Shown in pieces: positions 1 to 8,211 of a DNA stretch of 43,493 nucleotides; within the stretch, counting starts at the first letter, position 1, and each line of letters begins with the position of its first letter. The DNA comes from Gammaproteobacteria bacterium (GTDB taxonomy: Bacteria; Pseudomonadota; Gammaproteobacteria; GRL18), in contig WFNB01000099.1 in the NCBI GenBank assembly GCA_015488755.1, forward strand, positions 1-43,493, in the 5' to 3' direction. Both the position numbers and the translations under genes were made by a program. The notes beneath the pieces were generated by a model, which was not told the origin of the DNA, searched no databases, and saw only the letters and a list, made by a program, of their open reading frames with translations.

Positions 1-272
1 ATTTGGAACGTACATTAAGAGTCATTCCCATGGGCAAGAAAAACTGGCTTTTTTGCTGGAATGAAGTCGGAGCTGAGCAGGTTGCTACTATCCAGACATT
101 GCTAACCACCTGTAAATTACAGAATGTTAATCCCTATCATTATTTAGTGGATGTCCTACAGCGTATCAATCTGCACCCAGCCAGAGATGTGGTTGAATTA
201 ACGCCCAGATGCTGGAAAGATAAGTTTGAGGCTGTTCCTCTTTTATCAGATCTGGCTAGATTGGGGAAATAG
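1..272 (+). CDS. IS66-family transposase, C-terminal part (cut by window edge)
   Basis: The reading frame is open from the window edge, so the true start lies outside. The 90 visible residues match the end of IS66-type DDE transposases: an ERTLR...GKKNWLF block, then a helix with a KLQNVNPYHYL-like stretch and a VLQRI motif. That is the arrangement of the IS66 C-terminal element (in relatives KLNGIDPxxYLxxVL). The usual closing LLPW segment is replaced by ELTPRCW and a longer tail, so the very end has diverged. Whether the upstream catalytic part is intact cannot be seen. It marks the left edge of the mobile-element-rich flank. Confidence 0.8.
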   Translation, partial: LERTLRVIPMGKKNWLFCWNEVGAEQVATIQTLLTTCKLQNVNPYHYLVDVLQRINLHPARDVVELTPRCWKDKFEAVPLLSDLARLGK

Positions 273-275
273 AAT

Positions 276-293
276 CGTTGATTGATCGCTTAC
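276..293. repeat. Probable right terminal inverted repeat of the IS66 element
   Basis: Read on the minus strand this stretch begins GTAAGCGATCAATC. IS66-family elements characteristically start with GTAA(GCG). It lies just after the transposase stop, where the element's end is expected. The next eight bases (294-301) would be one copy of the 8-bp target duplication these elements make. The matching left end is outside the window, so the assignment rests on position and the GTAAGCG start only. Confidence 0.4.
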
Positions 294-498
294 CAATTGA
301 CGGCTTTATGCTGATTTTTGTCAATTTACCCCACCCACTTATTCGTGGTTTGAAATGGCCGTTGTCTGGAATTCAAAGTGATAGTTTCTCTTAAGTCCGA
401 ATCGTTTTTCTGTGTCAAAACCAACTGAATGAAATAGCTGCTCATTGTCTAAATTATCTTAATAAGGAAACAATGATATCTCTCTTTTGGGTCGACTC

Positions 499-541
499 CT
501 GCTATTTAGAAAATCTTTTTATATTTGATTTTAAATAGCAG
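499..541. repeat. Perfect 10-bp inverted repeat / hairpin in the gap 273-620
   Basis: CTGCTATTTA and TAAATAGCAG form a perfect inverted repeat, and an inner GAAAATC/GATTTT pair extends the stem around an AT-rich loop. No U-run follows on either strand, so it is not a standard terminator. The rest of the 348-base gap between the IS66 end and the ATPase gene shows no gene I can support. The hairpin could be a remnant recombination site or an mRNA 3' structure of the convergent ATPase gene. Confidence 0.3.
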
Positions 542-620
542 CTATCTGGAATTTTGAGAATCAATCTCATTTGTCTCGAATCTCTAGTTAGGTCAATTTG
601 CTGCAATTCATATTTTTACT

Positions 621-1859
621 TTATGACCACAACGCCCCCATTGGAACAGCAAAAAGATTGTCACCAAAAGAGCTGGTACGATCACCATCATAGAGCAAAA
701 CTCCCATTTTAAATCGTTCTCCAGCAATACTTTTAAATCGTTTAAGTCCGTTGAAATCTTTGCTACTGAGTGATGCGGAAGCTTTTACCTCAATTGCGAA
801 ACAATCCCCAATGGCATTTTCAATAATAATGTCCACTTCATTTTTATCTTTATCCCGATAATGATAAAAAGACAAAGGCTCATCTTGCCAAACGGACTGT
901 TTGCGTAACTCATTATAAACAAAAGATTCCAATAATAAGCCGAAATCCTCAGGCTGTTTTACTAATTTGTCACGATTTAATCCCCGGATAGCACACATCA
1001 TACCGGTGTCAATTAAATGCATTTTGGGGGTTTTGATTAGCCGCTTATATTCATTGCTATGCCAGGCAGGTAATTGTTCAACTAAAAAAAGTTGCTCCAG
1101 TAATCCCATATATTTTTTAATGGTCAGCCGATCAAGACTTAACTTATTGCCCAATTCACTCATATTAATAAGCTTACCGGCATAAAAAGCCGTTAGTTTG
1201 AGTAGTTTGGTCATGACTTCCGGGTGATCAATCCGGGTCAGATCCTTTATGTCACGTTGGATCAGAGTATTAATATATTGCTGGTACCAGACTGTACTTC
1301 GTTTTTCACTGGCTCGCTGTAGAGGTTCTGGAAAACAACCTTTAACCATCCGAGACAGCAAGTGATCACGTACACGAATGTCTTGTGTTGACAGTTCTTC
1401 CTGAACAAGTAATTTGTTTAAAAAAGTGGGTTCAGTATTATTTATTTCACACTCAGATAAGGTCGGCAAACGGATTGATTCCATACGTCCGGCCAGAGAA
1501 TCCGATAATTTGGGCAACAATAGTGCATTGGCAGAGCCTGTTAGTAAAAAGCGTCCAGGTTTACGATTTTCATCCACACTTTGTTTGATGGATACAAAGA
1601 GTTCTGGCAACCGCTGAACTTCATCCAGAGCAATCCGTTTGTCAGGCAAATGGCGAATAAAGCCAACTGGATCGGCTTTGGCTATTTCAAGTTGCGCCTG
1701 ATCATCCAGGGTAATATATTCCCAGTCTTCGGGCTTATTATCCTGGATAAGAGAATGAATAAGCGTTGTTTTACCGGTCTGTCTTGGTCCCATGATAAAA
1801 ACCACAGGAGTATCAGTTAGGGCTTCTCTTACATTACTTGAGGAAAAACGGGTATACAT
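621..1859 (-). CDS. AAA-type ATPase with DUF4143 domain
   Basis: A 412-residue P-loop ATPase of the large ATP-binding/DUF4143 family common in prokaryotic accessory regions. The Walker A motif is GPRQTGKTT near residues 24-32. The Walker B-like strand is RIALDEVQRLPE near residue 77, followed by a sensor segment FLLTGSAN. The C-terminal half is the DUF4143 nuclease-like fold, with the EVDIIIEN...AIEVKAS pattern (E-V-D...E-V-K) seen in restriction-endonuclease-like domains. Family members are widespread but mostly uncharacterised; some are proposed to be mobile or defence-linked. It stands alone, convergent to the IS66 remnant and divergent from tnpA, and may be a passenger of the neighbouring transposon. 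Family call is firm; function unknown. Confidence 0.85.
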   Translation of the reverse strand: MYTRFSSSNVREALTDTPVVFIMGPRQTGKTTLIHSLIQDNKPEDWEYITLDDQAQLEIAKADPVGFIRHLPDKRIALDEVQRLPELFVSIKQSVDENRKPGRFLLTGSANALLLPKLSDSLAGRMESIRLPTLSECEINNTEPTFLNKLLVQEELSTQDIRVRDHLLSRMVKGCFPEPLQRASEKRSTVWYQQYINTLIQRDIKDLTRIDHPEVMTKLLKLTAFYAGKLINMSELGNKLSLDRLTIKKYMGLLEQLFLVEQLPAWHSNEYKRLIKTPKMHLIDTGMMCAIRGLNRDKLVKQPEDFGLLLESFVYNELRKQSVWQDEPLSFYHYRDKDKNEVDIIIENAIGDCFAIEVKASASLSSKDFNGLKRFKSIAGERFKMGVLLYDGDRTSSFGDNLFAVPMGALWS

Positions 1860-2068
1860 ATTTATTCACATTCTATATTATTAAAAGACTCATACAATTA
1901 TTATTGTACCATCGTCTATTTGTTATTCAAGTGTCGTTTATTTGTTGAAATAATCTATAGCTATTACTGGTAACATAGATAAAATAAGCAAACTGCTCTA
2001 CGCTGAACAGATAAAAAGCAGTCGTTCAAAGTAATCCTTATTATGATTGTCCATAAAAAATAACCAAT

Positions 2069-5000
2069 ATGACAAAACTTGCAATATTAACTCCAAAAGA
2101 ACAAAGAAATTTTGACTTACCACCTAAGTTTAAGAAAGCTGATCGTTTAAAATATTTCTCTGTTTCACCCAAAATTAAGCAGTTAGCATTTAACAAGCTT
2201 AGAAAACCGGTCAACCGTGTCGGTTTTATACTGCAACTTGGTTATTTTCGTGCTTCTGGTAAGTTTTTCGTCAGTAATGAGTACAATAAAAGAGATATTC
2301 AATATGCCTGTAAAATGCTCAATATTCACAAAGGATCGATTAATATTGAGCATTACAGCGAAACATCAAGGAAAAACCATAGAGACACCATACTGGGCTT
2401 AGCAGGATGGATCTTACCCAATGAATCGCATGATGAAAAGTTAACCGAACAGGCTAAATGGTATATTGAACAACAAATTTCTCCCCAAAAAGTATTCAGT
2501 GGATTAGTTGAGTTTTGCTGGAACAATAAGTTGGTTATTCCCAGCTATAGTAAATTATCTGCCTATATTACCGATTATTACAATTTTTATGAAAAACAAT
2601 TGATCGAAATAATAAAAAAAGAGATCTCTGTTAAGCAAAAAGAAGTGCTTGATTCCTTACTTAGCAGCTCGCAATCAGATAAACCCTTTATTTGCTCACC
2701 CATCACTCAGTTAAAAGCCATTAATCAGTCCGTTAAGCCTAGTGATATTCAAAAAAGTGTTGATGCATTTGAACTCATCCAACAGCTTTATTTGAAACTT
2801 ATTCCATTAATGGAGAGGTTTAACCTGACTGAGCAAGCCGTAGAATATTTTGCTACTTGGGTAAAGAAGGCTCAGACGTTTCAATTGAATCGTTTTTCAA
2901 ATCCCAAAAAGTATCTCTATATGATGGCCTACATCAAACATCAGTTCTATTTACGAGATGACACTTTAATTGATATGTTCCAAGTTTCAGTCGCCTCTCA
3001 TCAATCGGGTATCTGTAACGGATTAAAAAAAATGGATCGAGAAGAGCAGGCTCAGAGAAATTCTGCCATAAAAATAATTTCAAGCTCAAATAAGGAGCTT
3101 ACGAATTTTGCTGATCAGGTTATCGGAGTCGTCACTCAAGCACCGATGAAAGACAATGAAAAACTCAAAGAATTAGAGCAGATTGTTGATCAGCATTTAC
3201 AATCCTATGATGAAAAAAAACAAGCCCACATTCGGAAGATGGACGCTTATCTTGAAAAAGTATCAGGAACTGATCGGTTCTTTGACCTGAAAGAATCACT
3301 CTCGTTAAAACTTCAACATCGAGTCTCCAATATTCTGAAAGTCCTTGAATTTTCCGACAGAAGTAGTGCACCAGATGTTTTGAAAGCCATAGAGCATTTT
3401 AAAGTCTCTGATGGTAACATCGGACAGAATCCACCGTTGGAATTTCTTAACCCCAGTGAACACGAAGCCGTATTAAAAAACAACACCTTTAAAACTTCTC
3501 TTTATAAAGCCATACTATTTCAACATGTTGCTGAAGGCATTAAATCTGGACAGCTTATTTTTGAGCATACGTATAAACATAAAGGGATTTTTGATTATCT
3601 TATTGATGAAAAATTATGGGGCAAAAATCGTAAACAACTGCTTGAAGCGGCAGGATTAAAAGAGTTCAATAGTGTCAACACAGTTTTAAAAAAACTACGT
3701 CAGCAATTAAGCCAGAAATACATTGAAGTCAATAAACGAATAGTGGCTGATAAAACCCCCTATATTAATCTTAATGACAAAGGGAAAATTAACGTAAAGA
3801 CACCAAAAACTGATAATGATGATTTTGCTTTTGTGGGCGAAACTTTGATGCAGGATGGTTTTATACCAATCCAGACAATTCTTTCTGATATCAATGATGT
3901 CTGCCACTTTAGTGATTGCTTTTCTCATTATGCAAATAAAAATAAAAAAATGCGGCCTAATAATGAATTATTCCTGGCCGGTATTTTAGGAAAGGGATGT
4001 AATTTAGGCTTAAAACGAATTGCTAACATATCAGATGATGTTATCAGTGAGGATGTACTCAAGAATACGGTCAACTGGTTTTTTGATCTCCAAAACATTC
4101 GTTCAGCAAGTAGTACCATTATTGAGTATATTGATAGGCTCGCTTTAGCGAATGGCTACAAATATGACTCCGATAGTATGCATACCAGCAGTGATGGGCA
4201 GAAATATTATGTTGCCGTTGACTCATTAAATTCAGCCTATTCTTTTAAATATTTCGGAAAATATAAAGGCTCAACGGTCTATACGTTTTTAGATGAACAG
4301 CAAAGATTATTTTATTCAACGGTTATCAGTGCCTCAGAAAGAGAGGCCGCCTATGTCATAGACGGATTGGTTAATAACAATGTCGTCAAAAGTGATATAC
4401 ACAGCACTGACACACATGGTTATACAGAATCAATTTTCGGTACTGCACATTTCATGGGCACTTCATTCGCACCAAGAATCAAAGGTATTGGAACACAGCA
4501 TATCTATGATTTTGACACACAGAAAAGCCATCGAGAGAAAGGGCATACTATCAAGCCGAAGAGAGCCATAAAACAGAAATTGATCATTGATAATTGGGAA
4601 GATATTTTGCGATTTATGGTCACCATCAAATTAAAGAAAACAACAGCCTTACAGCTTTTTTCTAAGCTGAATTCCTATACTAAGGATATTCCGCTTTATA
4701 ACGCTTTAAAGGAGTTTGGGCGCATCATCAAATCAAATTTTATACTGACATATTTTGATGATATGGGGTTGAGACAGCGTATAGAAAAACAACTTAATCG
4801 TGTCGAGTTGTCTAATAAATTGGCAAAAGCCATATTTTTTGCCAATAATCAGGAACTACAAGAAGGTGAACAGGAAGATCAGGAGTTAGCTTCAGCCTGT
4901 AAAATGCTGATTCAAAATGCCATAGTGCTGTGGAATTATCTCTATTTGTCAGAGTATCTTGTCAATTTAGACAACGATACTGAAAAAGATAAAGCCACTA

Positions 5001-5128
5001 ATTCAATTCTGAATGGTTCTGTATTGACTTGGAGGCACATAAATCTACATGGAGAGTATAATTTTTATCGTAAAAGTGCCAATGATCCAACATTTGATGT
5101 GGAAAGAATATTAGCCTTAACAATTTAA
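2069..5128 (+). CDS. tnpA: Tn3-family transposase TnpA
   Basis: A 1019-residue protein, full length for Tn3-family TnpA (about 950-1030). The N-terminus (TPKEQRNFDLPPKF) is the DNA-binding DUF4158-type domain that recognises the terminal repeats. The C-terminal DDE domain contains DSMHTSSDGQKYYVAVDS (first Asp), STDTHGYTESIFG (second Asp) and the near-terminal WRHINLHGEYNF, which carries the catalytic Glu region and the HIN signature of the family. It acts by replicative transposition. The frame is uninterrupted, so it may be active. No resolvase is visible in the window. The right terminal repeat lies 73 bases downstream; the left end is not clear. Confidence 0.93.
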   Translation: MTKLAILTPKEQRNFDLPPKFKKADRLKYFSVSPKIKQLAFNKLRKPVNRVGFILQLGYFRASGKFFVSNEYNKRDIQYACKMLNIHKGSINIEHYSETSRKNHRDTILGLAGWILPNESHDEKLTEQAKWYIEQQISPQKVFSGLVEFCWNNKLVIPSYSKLSAYITDYYNFYEKQLIEIIKKEISVKQKEVLDSLLSSSQSDKPFICSPITQLKAINQSVKPSDIQKSVDAFELIQQLYLKLIPLMERFNLTEQAVEYFATWVKKAQTFQLNRFSNPKKYLYMMAYIKHQFYLRDDTLIDMFQVSVASHQSGICNGLKKMDREEQAQRNSAIKIISSSNKELTNFADQVIGVVTQAPMKDNEKLKELEQIVDQHLQSYDEKKQAHIRKMDAYLEKVSGTDRFFDLKESLSLKLQHRVSNILKVLEFSDRSSAPDVLKAIEHFKVSDGNIGQNPPLEFLNPSEHEAVLKNNTFKTSLYKAILFQHVAEGIKSGQLIFEHTYKHKGIFDYLIDEKLWGKNRKQLLEAAGLKEFNSVNTVLKKLRQQLSQKYIEVNKRIVADKTPYINLNDKGKINVKTPKTDNDDFAFVGETLMQDGFIPIQTILSDINDVCHFSDCFSHYANKNKKMRPNNELFLAGILGKGCNLGLKRIANISDDVISEDVLKNTVNWFFDLQNIRSASSTIIEYIDRLALANGYKYDSDSMHTSSDGQKYYVAVDSLNSAYSFKYFGKYKGSTVYTFLDEQQRLFYSTVISASEREAAYVIDGLVNNNVVKSDIHSTDTHGYTESIFGTAHFMGTSFAPRIKGIGTQHIYDFDTQKSHREKGHTIKPKRAIKQKLIIDNWEDILRFMVTIKLKKTTALQLFSKLNSYTKDIPLYNALKEFGRIIKSNFILTYFDDMGLRQRIEKQLNRVELSNKLAKAIFFANNQELQEGEQEDQELASACKMLIQNAIVLWNYLYLSEYLVNLDNDTEKDKATNSILNGSVLTWRHINLHGEYNFYRKSANDPTFDVERILALTI

Positions 5129-5200
5129 CCGCCTTTCTAAATAATTGAATTTTCAAAAAAGGTGATCATATAATTCAATTATTTCAACATGATAGGTGCT

Positions 5201-5238
5201 TTGAATGGGCGTTTTTTACCGCTTTTGTAGTTAGCCCC
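5201..5238. repeat. Right 38-bp terminal inverted repeat of the Tn3-family element
   Basis: Read on the minus strand this 38-base block starts GGGGCTAACTACAAAAGC and ends in a TAAAAAACGCCCATTCAA-type inner part. This is the classic Tn3 layout: 38 bp, a GGGG start, an A-run in the middle and an inner TnpA-binding portion resembling Tn3's AACGTTAAG-type end. It lies between the tnpA stop and the point where recognisable DinB coding sequence begins, exactly where the element boundary should be. The 5 bases after it (GTCTT) would be one target duplication. Confidence 0.65.
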
Positions 5239-6108
5239 GTCTTTGTTAAACCTCGATTTGAAGCTTATAAACAAACCTCTCAAGAAATATGATCTATTTT
5301 TTTATATTATACAGATAGTGTTGAACCCCTATCGCTAGATGAAGCATATCTTGATGTTACGGAGAATAAAATAGGTCAAGCCTCGGCCATTCGTATTGCT
5401 GAGCAGATCAGAGAAAAAATTTATCAAAAAACGGGGCTGACAGCCTCAGCTGGGGTATCCTATAATAAATTTCTGGCAAAAATAGCCTCTGATATCAATA
5501 AACCCAATGGCATAAAAGTGATCCTCCCTAGTGAAGGAGAAGCCTTTGTTGCTGAGCTGGCCATAGGAAAATTTTATGGCATTGGTAAGGTGACAGAGGC
5601 AAAAATGAAAAAATTAGGGATCAACAAAGGAGTGGATCTTAAAGCCAAGTCATTAGACTTTTTAAGGCAACATTTTGGCAATTCAGCGCACTATTTTTAT
5701 AATGTTTCCAGAGGTATTGATGAGCGAAAAGTAAAAGGCCAAAGAGGTCTAAGAAAAAGTTTAAGCAATGAAACAACCTTTGCCCAAGATATTGATGATA
5801 TGGATACTTTATTACAACATTTATCCTGTTTGGTAAAAGAAGTGATTGCAGATTTACGGACTAAGAAGCTCTATGGAAAAACAGTGATAGTCAAAGTAAA
5901 ATATGATAATTTTCAGCAAGTCACACGAAGTAAAACACTGTCTCAGACGATTAAAAATTATGAACAATTGTATAGGCTATGTGTAGCGCTGATAAAAAAG
6001 ACAGAGGCAGGAAAAAGAAAAGTCCGTTTAATTGGTGTCGGTGTGTCATCGTTTGTACACAAGGGAACTGAGCAAAGACAACAATTAGAATTTAATTTTG
6101 ATTTGTAA
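5239..6108 (+). pseudogene. dinB: DNA polymerase IV (DinB) remnant, 5' part lost to the Tn3 element
   Basis: Immediately after the transposon end, translation reads FVKPRFEAYKQTSQEI, then an in-frame TGA where relatives have Arg. It continues SIFLYYTDSVEPLSLDEAYLDVT, the Y-family palm motif with the SLDEAYLD catalytic acidic pair. The remainder (TASAGVSYNKFLAKIASD, the FYGIGKVTEAKMKKLGI helix-hairpin-helix region, the little-finger domain) continues to a C-terminal QLEFNFDL that resembles a beta-clamp-binding tail. The N-terminal catalytic start (about 65 residues, including the first metal-binding Asp) is missing, so no functional polymerase is made. An internal ATG near 5518 could only give the last 196 residues. 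Confidence 0.9.
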
Positions 6109-6133
6109 TTAGTGTAATCATCCAGAACTTAGC

Positions 6134-6781
6134 TTATTCGTCTTTTTGTAGAGCAGAGCGGATGCTTGCCAATATTTTTTTTGACTCTGTGGCATGAGGT
6201 AAAATGGCAATAAGTTTGCCTTTTTTATTAATAATATAAGTTTCAGAGGTATGATCCATACCATACATAAGCGCAGAATTTGAGAAGGGTACTTTTTCAT
6301 AATAGGCACCGTATTGTGCCACGACAGGGTCAAGATCAGCAGGGGTAGCGCTTAAGCCAATCATCTCTTTATCAAAATATTGGACGTACTTTTCTAATAC
6401 TTCTGGAGTGTCTCTACCGGGATCAACACTGATAAAAATACTTTGGAAGTGTTTTTTTTCCTCAGCTGAGAGTTGTGCAATCGCGCTGGATAAAAAACTT
6501 AAATTTGTTGGGCAGACATCGGGACACTTTGTATAGCCAAAGTAAATAGCGACAACTTTACCTCTGAAATCAGATAAAGAAACCCAACCGTTTTTACCAA
6601 TTAATGAAAAGTCCCCCCCACGATCACCGATAACGATGTCTTTTTCTTGTTTGGTTTTGGCGTTATCCGCAGGTGAAGAGCCATCAGCGGGTAGAGAGCC
6701 ATCAGCAGGTAAAAAGCCCTCAGCCATAATATAGTCAGACAGACATAGCACAAATAGACTCATTAATAATAATTTATTCAT
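6134..6781 (-). CDS. SCO1/SenC family copper chaperone / thiol oxidoreductase
   Basis: A 215-residue thioredoxin-fold protein that delivers copper to (or reduces the copper site of) respiratory oxidases. An N-terminal hydrophobic signal (LLLMSLFVLCLS) is followed by an odd linker with three tandem LPADGS-like repeats (residues 24-39), then the SCO domain. This has the copper-binding C86-P-D-V-C90 motif and the conserved downstream His region (MDHTSETYII). I chose the start at 6781 (MNKLLLM) rather than the longer frame because it gives a normal signal peptide and overlaps the upstream regulator gene by only 8 bases, typical of translational coupling. It is the last gene of the minus-strand cluster, suggesting a copper-requiring product of this locus or its divergent partner. 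Confidence 0.9.
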   Translation of the reverse strand: MNKLLLMSLFVLCLSDYIMAEGFLPADGSLPADGSSPADNAKTKQEKDIVIGDRGGDFSLIGKNGWVSLSDFRGKVVAIYFGYTKCPDVCPTNLSFLSSAIAQLSAEEKKHFQSIFISVDPGRDTPEVLEKYVQYFDKEMIGLSATPADLDPVVAQYGAYYEKVPFSNSALMYGMDHTSETYIINKKGKLIAILPHATESKKILASIRSALQKDE

Positions 6782-8177
6782 TGCTTTCATCCTCGTCTTC
6801 ACCATTGTTATTGCCATCATCACTTAAGTGGTATTGTTTGATAAGTCGGCGAAGTCGTGGGCGAGAGACACCCAATATTTCACAGGTTTTACCTTTGTGC
6901 CCTTGAGTATTTTCTAAAATACGCTGAATATGAAGTTTTTCGATGTCTTGCAAACTCATGCTGTTAATGTCATTAAGATCATCCTGTTTTTCTTGTTCTA
7001 TACTCATACTATGAAGGATTTTATCAGGCAATAAGTCAGCGGTAATAATATCTCTTGGTGAAAGTGCCACAGATTTTATTAAGACATTTTCTAGTTCACG
7101 TACATTACCCGGCCAATGATAATTTTGTAAGGCCTGCATGACATCATTGGATACTCGGGTCACGTTTTTATTCATTTCTTTATTGGCACGACCCAATAAC
7201 GATTGTGCTAAGTCAAAAATATCTTCTTTGCGCTCTCTAAGGGGAGGGATATGGATATTAACTACCTGTAAGCGATAGAAGAGATCTTCTCGAAAGGAAC
7301 CATTTTTTACCTGTTCATTAAAATCAATATTAGTGGCAGCAATGACTCTGGCATTGGTGGTATGGGTCATTTTCCCCCCAACAGGGATGAACTCTTTTTC
7401 CTGTAATACCCGTAAGAGTTTGGCTTGCATACTCAGTGATAATTCACCAACCTCATCAAGAAAAATGGTACCGTCATTTGCCAGTGTAAACTTACCTGTT
7501 TGTTTATTGACAGCGCCAGTAAATGAGCCTTTTTCATGACCAAACATATCGGACTCAAGTAAGGTTTCTACTAAGGCAGCGCAGTTAATAGCAATAAAAG
7601 AGCCAGCTGCTCGCTCACTGGATAAATGGATGGCTCTAGCAACTAATTCTTTACCGGTACCACTTTCACCAGTAATTAAGATACTGGCAGGACTTTGTGC
7701 AACTCGGCCAATGGTTTTAAAAATATCCCGCATAGCTGGGCTGCTACCTACCATGGTATTAAGAACTGGATCGGCCGGTGATGATTCATTAATCTGAATA
7801 TCATCTGCTGAGCCACAATGAGAAATGAGGGCTTTGGCAACCGCTTGATCCAATTCAGGTAAATCAATGGGCTTGTGAATATAATCATCAGCGCCATCTT
7901 TCATTGCTTGAATGGTGCTGTTCATATCATGAAAAGCGGTGATCATAATAATACGGCTATTGGTAAAGGCCTTTTTTATATCGGGCAAGCCCTCAAGACC
8001 GCTGCGACCAGGCATTCGAATGTCGAGAATAATTACTTCAGGAGAAAGCTTGCCATCATAAGCCAGTCCTTCATCAACTGAATGTGCCAGACGGATATCA
8101 TGTCCTTGATTGCGAAAATGCATTTGTAACATTCTGCAACTGGCTTTATCATCATCAATAATTAGTAAGCTACTCAT
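6774..8177 (-). CDS. NtrC-type sigma-54-dependent response regulator
   Basis: A 467-residue activator with three modules. The receiver domain (residues 1-120) has the acidic pocket DDD at 8-10, phosphoacceptor D52 in ILDIRMPG and a conserved Lys in HKPIDL. The AAA+ central domain has Walker A GESGTGKE, the sigma-54-contacting loop GSFTGA and a VAATN sensor. The C-terminal Fis-type helix-turn-helix reads GHKGKTCEILGVSRPRLRRL. It drives open-complex formation at -24/-12 promoters after phosphorylation by the kinase encoded just upstream (34-base gap). It is the only sigma-54 activator in the window and three sigma-54-like promoters are present (19320, 19654, 30797), so those are its natural candidate targets. 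Confidence 0.95.
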   Translation of the reverse strand: MSSLLIIDDDKASCRMLQMHFRNQGHDIRLAHSVDEGLAYDGKLSPEVIILDIRMPGRSGLEGLPDIKKAFTNSRIIMITAFHDMNSTIQAMKDGADDYIHKPIDLPELDQAVAKALISHCGSADDIQINESSPADPVLNTMVGSSPAMRDIFKTIGRVAQSPASILITGESGTGKELVARAIHLSSERAAGSFIAINCAALVETLLESDMFGHEKGSFTGAVNKQTGKFTLANDGTIFLDEVGELSLSMQAKLLRVLQEKEFIPVGGKMTHTTNARVIAATNIDFNEQVKNGSFREDLFYRLQVVNIHIPPLRERKEDIFDLAQSLLGRANKEMNKNVTRVSNDVMQALQNYHWPGNVRELENVLIKSVALSPRDIITADLLPDKILHSMSIEQEKQDDLNDINSMSLQDIEKLHIQRILENTQGHKGKTCEILGVSRPRLRRLIKQYHLSDDGNNNGEDEDESNE

Positions 8178-8211
8178 AATATTTCTTTTTTGTTAAAGTT
8201 TTAATTGTTTC

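Noticed and set aside
1992-2029. Possible left terminal repeat of the Tn3-family element, ending AGTCGTTCAA
   Set aside because: Only about 20 of 38 positions match the right repeat, the GGGG end is missing and no dinB 5' sequence lies beyond it, so I do not list it as a feature.
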